From positions 1 through 24,578 of the forward strand of contig JAFGFO010000071.1 in the NCBI GenBank assembly GCA_016931085.1: a stretch of 24,578 nt of DNA, given 5' to 3'. The position numbers and the translations under genes were made by a program. Origin of the DNA: Thermoflexales bacterium (GTDB lineage: Bacteria > Chloroflexota > Anaerolineae > Fen-1058). The notes under the pieces are model-generated. The model searched no databases and was not told where the DNA came from. It saw only the letters and a program-made list of their open reading frames with translations. Shown here in pieces: positions 1 to 6,207 of this stretch (within the stretch, counting starts at the first letter, position 1; the number at the start of each line of letters is the position of its first letter).

Positions 1-15
1 ACCTGCCACAGGCGC

Positions 16-59
16 GGCGGCTATCCGCAGGACGCCTTTGGCGTAGAAAGCCGCCCTAC
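16..59. repeat. Nested palindromic intergenic repeat
   Basis: The outer arms GGCGGCT (16-22) and AGCCGCC (49-55) are exact inverted repeats. Inside them sits a second hairpin, ACGCC-TTT-GGCGT (32-44). The 14-mer GAAAGCCGCCCTAC (46-59) recurs exactly at 21495-21508, again next to a GGCGG arm. This looks like one copy of a dispersed palindromic element of REP or MITE-remnant type. No gene is visible in bases 1-207. Confidence 0.55.
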
Positions 60-106
60 AAAACGCTCTCTCCGACAGCCTGCTAGAAACCAGAGAGGAA
101 ACAAAT

Positions 107-135
107 TTGACATATCGTTGAAAGTGAATTAGAAT
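107..135 (+). promoter_or_regulatory. Sigma70-type promoter of the tautomerase-ligase-ACP operon
   Basis: A perfect -35 box TTGACA (107-112) and a -10 box TAGAAT (130-135) are separated by exactly 17 bp. The predicted start of transcription is near 142, giving a leader of about 65 bases before the first ATG at 208. It is the best promoter match in the window and lies directly upstream of a five-gene operon. Confidence 0.75.
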
Positions 136-207
136 AAGCCCTGTTTGTGTTCTGAACGAATTCTCCGCAGATGTGATGATGATTGACATCGACAGGGTAC
201 AAGCGTC

Positions 208-588
208 ATGCCGGTGGTTCAAATCAACCTGAATGTTGCTCTGGCCGAACAAGACAAGCACGACCTGCTTTTGTCTGCCTCCCGCCTGGTATCTGAGGTC
301 CTGGAAAAGCCGCTGTGCGATGTGATGGTCTCGCTCACGACGGCCGATTTCGTCATGGCAGGCAGTTTTGACCCGGCCGCCTTTGTGGACTTGCGCTGCC
401 TTTCGGGGCTGCAAGTGGAGGGCGCGACCAAGCGCTTGTGCCAGGGGTTGCTCGAGGTCTTGCGCCGGCTTATCCCCATCGACTCTTCCCGCGTGTACAT
501 CAACTTTGCCGAGGTCTGCCCCGAATACGCCTGGCGCTTTCGAGAGGGGGCGGCCGTTTGCCCCAAGAGCGCCATCGGTGCGAGGTGA
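208..588 (+). CDS. MIF-like tautomerase
   Basis: This is a 126-residue protein of the macrophage migration inhibitory factor / D-dopachrome tautomerase family. Members use the N-terminal proline, exposed after Met removal, as the catalytic base for keto-enol tautomerisation of phenylpyruvate-like substrates. The sequence starts Met-Pro, so the catalytic Pro is present. LEKP (near residues 31-34) matches the GKP segment carrying the active-site Lys in MIF. SSRVYINFAEV matches the RVYINYYDM strand of MIF, and YAWRF matches the region of the late Trp. The length is near the usual 115-120. It is soluble and has no signal peptide. It is the first gene of the operon, and its stop is 3 bp before the next ATG. 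The likely substrate is an intermediate made by the downstream genes, which is inference. The family call is firm; activity is not shown. Confidence 0.85.
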   Translation: MPVVQINLNVALAEQDKHDLLLSASRLVSEVLEKPLCDVMVSLTTADFVMAGSFDPAAFVDLRCLSGLQVEGATKRLCQGLLEVLRRLIPIDSSRVYINFAEVCPEYAWRFREGAAVCPKSAIGAR

Positions 589-591
589 TCC

Positions 592-1728
592 ATGTCGTCA
601 AGCTGGACGATTCGTAATCTGTTGAACCCCGTCATCTCTCGCTTGCTGATCTACGGCCTGCATCCCATCGACGTCGAAACCGTGCTGGCGGCGGTGGAAA
701 GCAAGCCTCTCCTGAATGCCAAATCGCTGGAACGCTCGTGGCTGGCGGAATGGGAAGGCAGGGCCTCTCATTATGCCGGCTTGGCCGAGCGGGCCGAGCA
801 GGCTGGGCACCTGGTCTCGGCCGGTAAGCTCTTTGCCATGGCGGCGCAGTGTTATTACGCCGCTTTTCTGATCAACCCCAGCGGGGAGGGCGAGAAAAAG
901 CGCGTTTATCTGCGCTATGCCGAGTTTTACCGCCGGAGCGAGTGCTGCTATCCTTCACCCGTGACGCCCGTCGAGATCCCTCTCGAAAATGGCGTCCTGC
1001 CCGGTTACTTGCACTTGCCCACCCCCGCCCAGCCGCCCCCGGTGCGTGTCTGCGCCGTGATCATGGCCGGCTTGGGCAGTTGTAAAGAAGAGATGGCCAT
1101 GCTGGCGCGCCCCTTGGTGGCGCGCGGCGCGGCGGCTTTCGTGCCCGACATGCCCGGCAGCGGCGAGGCCTTGTTCGTCCACGATGTCAAGTGCCGCTTC
1201 CACAACCTGGAGGCCGCCTTTCCGAGAATCCTGGACACCCTGTCGGCCCGCCCCGAGCTGCAACAGACCGTTTTTGGCAGTTACGGCTTGTGCATGGGCG
1301 GCGGATACGCGCATCGCGCCGCCTGCGCCGATCGCCGCTACGCGTTCTGCGTGACGCTCTTTATGCTCTACATCACCCACACCGCCGCAGACAGCACGCC
1401 TCAGTGGATGCGCCAGGGCGGGTGGTACGATTTTCAGACCGGTGGCCTCCCCGCCGAGCAGTTTCGTCAAGAGATGCAGGCCCTGGCCGAAGGCGATCTG
1501 GCATGCCCGTATTTCTTCATCCACGGCCGGCACGATAACTGGATGTCCCTCGATTCCGCCACCGCCTTTTACGACCGGGCGCAGGGGCCGAAGGAAAAGC
1601 TCATCATCGAGAACACGCCAGTTTTTTCCAACCAGCAGGCCGTCACCCACACCATGCCGGTCGGCGAACAGCTCCACTGGGTCAAGCACGTAGCCGCCGA
1701 TTGGATCACCACTCACGCTCACCGTTAA
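592..1728 (+). CDS. Alpha/beta hydrolase with Cys nucleophile (DUF1100/FrsA/Ayg1-like)
   Basis: This is a 378-residue cytoplasmic alpha/beta hydrolase. Residues 1-120 are a mostly helical cap-like region and the hydrolase core follows. The nucleophile elbow reads GLCMGG with Cys234 where most relatives have Ser. HGRHDNW supplies the likely acid Asp315, and the catalytic His is probably His353 in THTMP, or His362. The long N-terminal extension and the core resemble the FrsA/DUF1100 group, which includes 2,6-dihydroxypseudooxynicotine hydrolase and the fungal polyketide-shortening enzyme Ayg1; those cleave C-C bonds. A Cys nucleophile also occurs in dienelactone hydrolases and some thioesterases. 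Beside ligases and a carrier protein it could release or trim an acyl or polyketide-like chain, which is inference. It starts 3 bp after the tautomerase stop and ends 4 bp before the next ATG. Confidence 0.8.
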   Translation: MSSSWTIRNLLNPVISRLLIYGLHPIDVETVLAAVESKPLLNAKSLERSWLAEWEGRASHYAGLAERAEQAGHLVSAGKLFAMAAQCYYAAFLINPSGEGEKKRVYLRYAEFYRRSECCYPSPVTPVEIPLENGVLPGYLHLPTPAQPPPVRVCAVIMAGLGSCKEEMAMLARPLVARGAAAFVPDMPGSGEALFVHDVKCRFHNLEAAFPRILDTLSARPELQQTVFGSYGLCMGGGYAHRAACADRRYAFCVTLFMLYITHTAADSTPQWMRQGGWYDFQTGGLPAEQFRQEMQALAEGDLACPYFFIHGRHDNWMSLDSATAFYDRAQGPKEKLIIENTPVFSNQQAVTHTMPVGEQLHWVKHVAADWITTHAHR

Positions 1729-1732
1729 AACG

Positions 1733-3274
1733 ATGACCAGTTCCAACCTCTACACCGTGTTTCAGCGCTACGCGGGGGAAACTCCCGAAAAAACGCTCAT
1801 GGTCGTGGAAGACGAGGCCATTCGTTACGGCGAGTTTGCCGCCGAGACGGAAATCATCGCCAAGGCTTTGCTGGCCCTGGGGGTTGCGCCCGGCGACAAG
1901 GTGGGCCTGATCCTGCCCAATTCAGGGCTGTGGTACAAAATCTATTGGGCCGCCGTGCGAATCGGCGCGCTGCCGGTGCCGTTCGATCCGCAGATCGGCG
2001 AGTGGGAGATGGCCCGCCTGCTGGGATTGACCGGGGTCACGGTGTGCTTTGCGGCCACCCGCTACCGCCAGAACGCCATCCTCGAAAACCTGCTCAGCGC
2101 CCGCCGGCAAGCCCCCGCCCTGGCGCACGTCGTCGTGATAGACGCGCCTGCTGACGGCGAGCTGCTCTCTTTTGATCAGTTCATCTTCCTGGCCCACAAC
2201 GCTCCAAGTCAAGTGCCCATCTGTCCGGTGGATGAGACGAGCGTATTGATGTTGGCCTGCACGTCGGGCAGCACCGGCAACCCCAAGGTCATCGTCGTCC
2301 CGCACCGGGGATTTGGCCAATCCCAACAAGACATGGCCGACGTCCTGGACTTTGGCCGGGACGACGTGATGCTGCTGGGCATGCCGCTGTATCACCAGGG
2401 CGGTTTCGGCATGGGCTTGCAGATGGTCTTGAACGGGGGGACGGTCTTTTACCAACCCACCTTTGAGCCGGTCAAGTTCCTGAAGCTGATCGAGCGCCAC
2501 AAGGTCAGCGTGCTGCAGCTCACCGCCACACTGGCCAAGGTCATCCTCTCGGTGCCTGATTTCGAGCAATACGACCTTTCGAGCGTGCGGCTGGCCTACT
2601 TTGCCGGTGAAGTCCTGCCGATGGACGTGGCGCGGGTCTTTTTCGAAAAACTGGGCATCCGGGTGGTCAACATCATCGGTTCGACCGAAACGACCACGAT
2701 GGTGATCTGGGATTCGCTGTGCGACGCCGGCGTGGACGTGAACAACTTTCGGCCCTTGCCCTTTACGGCGGTGAAAATCCTGGACGAAGCTTACCGGGAA
2801 GTGGACGCCGGCGAGGTGGGGACGCTGTTCATTCACACCGACGGCTTGCTGCTGGAATATTACAAGAACGAGGCCGAGACCGCCCAACGCCTGCGCGGGT
2901 GGGATGGCCTGAAGTGGTTCGACACCGGCGACCTGTGCCAGCGCTGTCCCGATGGGCGCGTGCGCTTTGTCGGGCGGGTCAAGCGCGCCATCAAGCGCGG
3001 GGCGAACCTGATTTACCCGGAAGAGATCGAATCCTTCCTGCTCACCCATCCCGACATCGAGGCCGTCGCCGTCAGCGGTCAGAGTCACGAGTTGATCGGC
3101 GAGATGGTCGTGGCGCACATTCAGCCTCGCCAGGGCCGCGCGTTTACCCGCCGCGACCTGATCCAGTTCTGCCAGGGCCAACTGGCGGCTTATAAAATTC
3201 CCGATAAAATCGTGGTCGTCGAGTCGCTGCCGAAAGACATCGGCAAAGTGCAGTTCAAATATCTCAGAAAATGA
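1733..3274 (+). CDS. AMP-forming acyl-CoA synthetase / acyl ligase 1
   Basis: This is a 513-residue member of the ANL (acyl-CoA synthetase, NRPS adenylation, luciferase) superfamily. It would activate a carboxylic acid as an acyl-adenylate and pass it to CoA or to a phosphopantetheine arm. All main motifs are intact: the P-loop TSGSTGNPK (from Thr177), GSTETTT (316-322), the hinge and ribose-binding FDTGD (Asp397, Asp400), RGANLIYPEEIES, and the C-terminal catalytic lysine region IGKVQ (Lys505). The length is normal. The protein is soluble. It follows the hydrolase by 4 bp, and its TGA overlaps a downstream ATG as ATGA. The substrate cannot be read from sequence. The adjacent carrier protein suggests the acyl group is loaded onto it by this enzyme or by ligase 2. 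Confidence 0.92.
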   Translation: MTSSNLYTVFQRYAGETPEKTLMVVEDEAIRYGEFAAETEIIAKALLALGVAPGDKVGLILPNSGLWYKIYWAAVRIGALPVPFDPQIGEWEMARLLGLTGVTVCFAATRYRQNAILENLLSARRQAPALAHVVVIDAPADGELLSFDQFIFLAHNAPSQVPICPVDETSVLMLACTSGSTGNPKVIVVPHRGFGQSQQDMADVLDFGRDDVMLLGMPLYHQGGFGMGLQMVLNGGTVFYQPTFEPVKFLKLIERHKVSVLQLTATLAKVILSVPDFEQYDLSSVRLAYFAGEVLPMDVARVFFEKLGIRVVNIIGSTETTTMVIWDSLCDAGVDVNNFRPLPFTAVKILDEAYREVDAGEVGTLFIHTDGLLLEYYKNEAETAQRLRGWDGLKWFDTGDLCQRCPDGRVRFVGRVKRAIKRGANLIYPEEIESFLLTHPDIEAVAVSGQSHELIGEMVVAHIQPRQGRAFTRRDLIQFCQGQLAAYKIPDKIVVVESLPKDIGKVQFKYLRK

Positions 3275-3280
3275 AAGGAG
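3274..3280 (+). promoter_or_regulatory. Ribosome binding site deciding the start of acyl ligase 2
   Basis: AAAGGAG lies 8 bases upstream of an in-frame GTG at 3289 and is a near-perfect Shine-Dalgarno. The alternative ATG at 3271, which overlaps the upstream stop, has no purine-rich site in front of it. The GTG is therefore the better start. The ATG would add six residues. Confidence 0.65.
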
Positions 3281-3288
3281 CCCCCGAG

Positions 3289-4896
3289 GTGTTGTCCCCC
3301 AATTTGAAAACCGTCAATGATATCTACACTGATTTCGTCGAGCACACGCCGCCCGAAACACCCTTGTTCGGCTTTAACGATCAAACCATTACGTTGGGAG
3401 ATCTGCGGGCCAACATCGACCGCTTTACGGCGCACCTGGCGCAGTTGGGCGTGCGGCCGGGCGCCGTCGTGGGCTATACCTTGCCCAACTGCCCAGAAGT
3501 CATCTACCTGTACTTTGCCATCTCCCGCCTGGGGGGCTGCGCGCTGCCGCTCTATCCGATGATCCCCGATCGCGGCAAGGTGGGACTGCTCCAGCGCGCC
3601 CGTGCTCAACTGCTGATCACCACCGGCCAGCAGTATGCCTCCCTCAAACAAGCCTCTGCCCAGGCCCAAGGCGCATACCCCATCGTGACCGTGGACGCCC
3701 ACCCCGAAGGCGGCGCGAGCCTGGCCGGGCCACTCCCCACAGGCTTTGAGCTGGACGGCATCCTCCTCAAGCAGACACCCCCCCACCTGCCGCTGCTGAT
3801 CGCCGCCAGCTCGGGCACCACCGGCACCCCCAAGTCGGTGTTGATGACCCAGGCCAATCTGGCGGCCGAGGCCTACGCCGCCGCCGGCCTGGTCACACCC
3901 TTTACGGACGATTGCCCGCCGGGCTATTCCACGGCTATGGCGTTCCCCCTCTCCACGGCGGCCATGATCGTGGTCGCCGGCGTCATGTTCGGCGGCGTGT
4001 TTATGGTTTTTTCCGCGGACGTGTCGCCGGTCAAGTTCATGCAACTGGTCGAACACTGGCAGGCCGATAGCATCTCGGTGCCGCCGGCTTTTTGCGAGGC
4101 TATTTTGTCGCTGCCCATGCTCGATTCATTCAAGCGCTCGTCCATCAAGCGGGTGATGACGGGGATGGACTTTTTCCCGCCGGCCCTGGTGCAGCGGCTC
4201 AAGGCCAAGTTCCCCAACCTGAACCGCTATGCCAGTGGCTATGGGCTGATCGAAACCTCGGACGTGATTATGGCTGCCCGGGGGCCGGTTCCCCAGGATG
4301 GGGTGCTTTCCTCGACCGGCCAGGTGACGCTTTTGGAAGGGGTGGACAATCAGATCGAGGTGCGCGACGAGGCGGGAAACAGCCTCCCGGTAGGGGGCGA
4401 GGGCATTCTCTACGTCAAGGGTCCCAACGTGGTGCAGGGCTATCTCGGCAGCCCCGAAGAGACCCAACGCAGTTTCGTCGATGGCTGGTTTTGTACCGGC
4501 GACGTGGTGCGCAACGAGGGCGATGGCAGTGTCACCCTGTTGGGGCGGCAGAAATACCTGATCAAGCGCGGCGGCAAATCGGTTTCGCCGGCCGTGGTGC
4601 AAAACCACCTCAACCTTTTGCCGGGCGTCAAAGATTCGGCCGTGGTGGGCGTGCCCCATCCGCTGTATGGCGAGATGGTGTGGGCCTTCGTCGTGCGCCA
4701 ATCGGAGGAGGCCGTGCAGCTCAAGGACGTGATGCACCACTGCCGGGTGGAACTCGCCAACTATATGGTCCCCGACCAGGTCACGTTCGTGCCGGAAATT
4801 CCCAAAAAGCCTGGCGTGGGCAAGGTTGACATCGACGCGATGAAGGCTATGGCACAACAGGAATTGGACGCGATCGCAGGAGTGCAAAATGGCTGA
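3289..4896 (+). CDS. AMP-forming acyl ligase 2, with unusual A5 and A8 motifs
   Basis: This is a second ANL-superfamily ligase, 535 residues from the preferred GTG (541 from ATG 3271). The P-loop SSGTTGTPK starts at Ser175, the hinge CTGD has Asp405, and the C-terminal adenylation lysine is Lys512 in GVGKVDI, so the two-domain fold is complete. Two conserved places deviate. The A5 motif reads YGLIE where YGxTE is usual, losing the Thr. The A8 region reads RGGKSVSPAVVQNHL and lacks the usual Glu pair seen as YPEEIE in ligase 1. The enzyme may have a specialised substrate or acceptor, such as direct transfer to the ACP encoded next, whose gene overlaps this one by 8 bp. It diverges from ligase 1 throughout, so the pair is not a recent duplication. 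Confidence 0.9.
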   Translation: MLSPNLKTVNDIYTDFVEHTPPETPLFGFNDQTITLGDLRANIDRFTAHLAQLGVRPGAVVGYTLPNCPEVIYLYFAISRLGGCALPLYPMIPDRGKVGLLQRARAQLLITTGQQYASLKQASAQAQGAYPIVTVDAHPEGGASLAGPLPTGFELDGILLKQTPPHLPLLIAASSGTTGTPKSVLMTQANLAAEAYAAAGLVTPFTDDCPPGYSTAMAFPLSTAAMIVVAGVMFGGVFMVFSADVSPVKFMQLVEHWQADSISVPPAFCEAILSLPMLDSFKRSSIKRVMTGMDFFPPALVQRLKAKFPNLNRYASGYGLIETSDVIMAARGPVPQDGVLSSTGQVTLLEGVDNQIEVRDEAGNSLPVGGEGILYVKGPNVVQGYLGSPEETQRSFVDGWFCTGDVVRNEGDGSVTLLGRQKYLIKRGGKSVSPAVVQNHLNLLPGVKDSAVVGVPHPLYGEMVWAFVVRQSEEAVQLKDVMHHCRVELANYMVPDQVTFVPEIPKKPGVGKVDIDAMKAMAQQELDAIAGVQNG

Positions 4897-5140
4897 GAAA
4901 ATCGAATGGGCTGATTTCGCTGCCAAGGTTTCCGATTATACCGGGCTGGAAAAGGACGATCTCCGCCCTGACATGAACGTTTACTACGACCTGGGCATGG
5001 ATTCGCTGGGCTTGTTCAGCCTGGGCATGTTCTTGACCAAGACTTATCACGTCAAGCTTCCCCTTTCGGCGGTGGCCACCATCGAAACGCTGGAAAGTAT
5101 CATGGTGCTGATGAATCAGCAGATCGAAGCGGGGGAGTAG
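4889..5140 (+). CDS. Acyl carrier protein
   Basis: This is an 83-residue carrier protein. The phosphopantetheine attachment site is Ser39 in LGMDSLGLFSL, the classic DSL motif at the start of helix II. The preceding acidic stretch and the downstream helix ending in IESIM-like residues (TIETLESIMVLM) fit the four-helix PP-binding fold. It would carry an acyl group as a thioester in the cytoplasm. The ATG overlaps the end of ligase 2 by 8 bp, and GGAG (4879-4882) lies 6 bases upstream of it, so translation is probably coupled. It is the last gene of the operon. Being next to two ligases rather than fatty-acid synthesis genes, it is probably a dedicated carrier rather than the housekeeping AcpP. 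Confidence 0.9.
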   Translation: MAEKIEWADFAAKVSDYTGLEKDDLRPDMNVYYDLGMDSLGLFSLGMFLTKTYHVKLPLSAVATIETLESIMVLMNQQIEAGE

Positions 5141-5186
5141 CCTGCCGCCCAGGCCGCTTGACCCGCCAGGCTTTGGAATTTCGGCC

Positions 5187-5236
5187 AAACCCTAAAGGCT
5201 AAGGCTATTCTTATAGCCCGGCCTTTAGGGTTTTTT
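5187..5236 (+). terminator. Intrinsic terminator of the ACP operon
   Basis: The 13-bp perfect arms AAACCCTAAAGGC (5187-5199) and GCCTTTAGGGTTT (5221-5233) are followed by further T residues to 5236. Inside is a second stem, GGCTAT-TCTT-ATAGCC (5203-5218), so the whole forms one long hairpin. It lies 46 bases after the ACP stop. Confidence 0.88.
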
Positions 5237-5305
5237 CATGCCTGATGAGTGACAATGATTCTTGACCTTTTCACAGCCTTTTCTTAGCTTGTTCACAGGA
5301 TTGGG

Positions 5306-5314
5306 TGCTAGTAT
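5306..5314 (+). promoter_or_regulatory. Possible extended -10 promoter before the VTC gene
   Basis: TGC-TAGTAT is an extended -10-like match, but no good -35 lies at the right distance. It would start transcription only about 15 bases before the ATG. A TTGACC at 5262-5267 is an alternative -35 but has a poor -10 partner (TAGCTT). A promoter is expected here because a strong terminator precedes this gene; its exact place is uncertain. Confidence 0.25.
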
Positions 5315-5335
5315 GGCTTGTAGAGGACAAAGCTT

Positions 5336-6166
5336 ATGGAGACTCTCAGCTATACGATTCGCAAGTTCAACCGCTTTGAGTTGAAATACCTGATCACCCA
5401 GGAGCAGGCCGCGCAGTTCAGGGCCGCGCTGGGCGCCTACCTGCTGCCTGACGAGCATAGCCACGACGACGGGCGCTACACGCTGGCCAGCCTGTACTAC
5501 GACTCGCCCGACCTGCGCTGCTACTGGGAAAAGGTGGACGGCGTCAAGTTCCGCCGCAAGTTGCGCATCCGCCGTTACGAAAACGGCGACCCGCTCACCG
5601 ATGAGACGCCTGTTTTCGTCGAGATCAAGCAGCGCGTCGCTCGCGTCACCCAAAAGCGCCGCGTCGTCCTGCCGTACGGTCAGGCCCTGCGTCTGTGCAA
5701 CGACCGCCAGATCCCCGATCACGCGCCGGGCGAGCGGGCGACCGTCGAGGAAATTTACGCCTTTGTGTGGCAGTACAACCTGCGCCCGGCCAGCATCGTG
5801 CGCTACGCTCGCCAGGCCTTCGTGGGCACAAACTATGACATCGGGCTGCGCGTGACCTTCGATACGGCCCTGACGGCGCAGGCCAGCCCCCTGCACCTGC
5901 ACGAGCCGCCGGCGGGCGTGCCCATGCTGGGCGCGCATTGGGTCGTGATGGAGATCAAGGTCAACGAGCGCATCCCCTACTGGCTGTCGGAGCTGGTCGC
6001 GGCGCACAATTTGCAGATCACGCACATCAGCAAATATTGCCGCAGCATCGAGGCGACGGGGGACGCGCCGCGCGGCTCCCACGTCGCGGCGGAATGGTCC
6101 CAGGATGTGCTGGCTTCATCCTATTCCGTCTTTCACCCGGCCGAGTTGGTGGAAATCAGAAGGTAG
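5336..6166 (+). CDS. VTC-domain polyphosphate polymerase-like protein
   Basis: This is a 276-residue protein made of one VTC domain, the tunnel-fold catalytic domain of the eukaryotic Vtc4 polyphosphate polymerase (CYTH/TTM superfamily). Family landmarks are visible: FELKYLIT near the N terminus with basic residue Lys17, YTLASLYYDSPDL, the basic strand FRRKLRIRRYENG, VFVEIKQR, and a late acidic strand VVMEIKVN. These alternating charged residues line a tunnel that binds triphosphate and metal. There is no signal peptide, SPX domain or membrane segment. GAGG (5323-5326) lies 9 bases before the ATG. Bacterial VTC proteins often sit with CotH kinase, DUF4956 membrane protein and Cthe_2159 family genes; here only the last follows, 41 bp downstream. 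Polyphosphate synthesis itself is inferred from the eukaryotic homologue. Confidence 0.85.
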   Translation: METLSYTIRKFNRFELKYLITQEQAAQFRAALGAYLLPDEHSHDDGRYTLASLYYDSPDLRCYWEKVDGVKFRRKLRIRRYENGDPLTDETPVFVEIKQRVARVTQKRRVVLPYGQALRLCNDRQIPDHAPGERATVEEIYAFVWQYNLRPASIVRYARQAFVGTNYDIGLRVTFDTALTAQASPLHLHEPPAGVPMLGAHWVVMEIKVNERIPYWLSELVAAHNLQITHISKYCRSIEATGDAPRGSHVAAEWSQDVLASSYSVFHPAELVEIRR

Positions 6167-6207
6167 GCTACCCAGAACACAAATCTGTTATCATGGAGTA
6201 AATGGAT

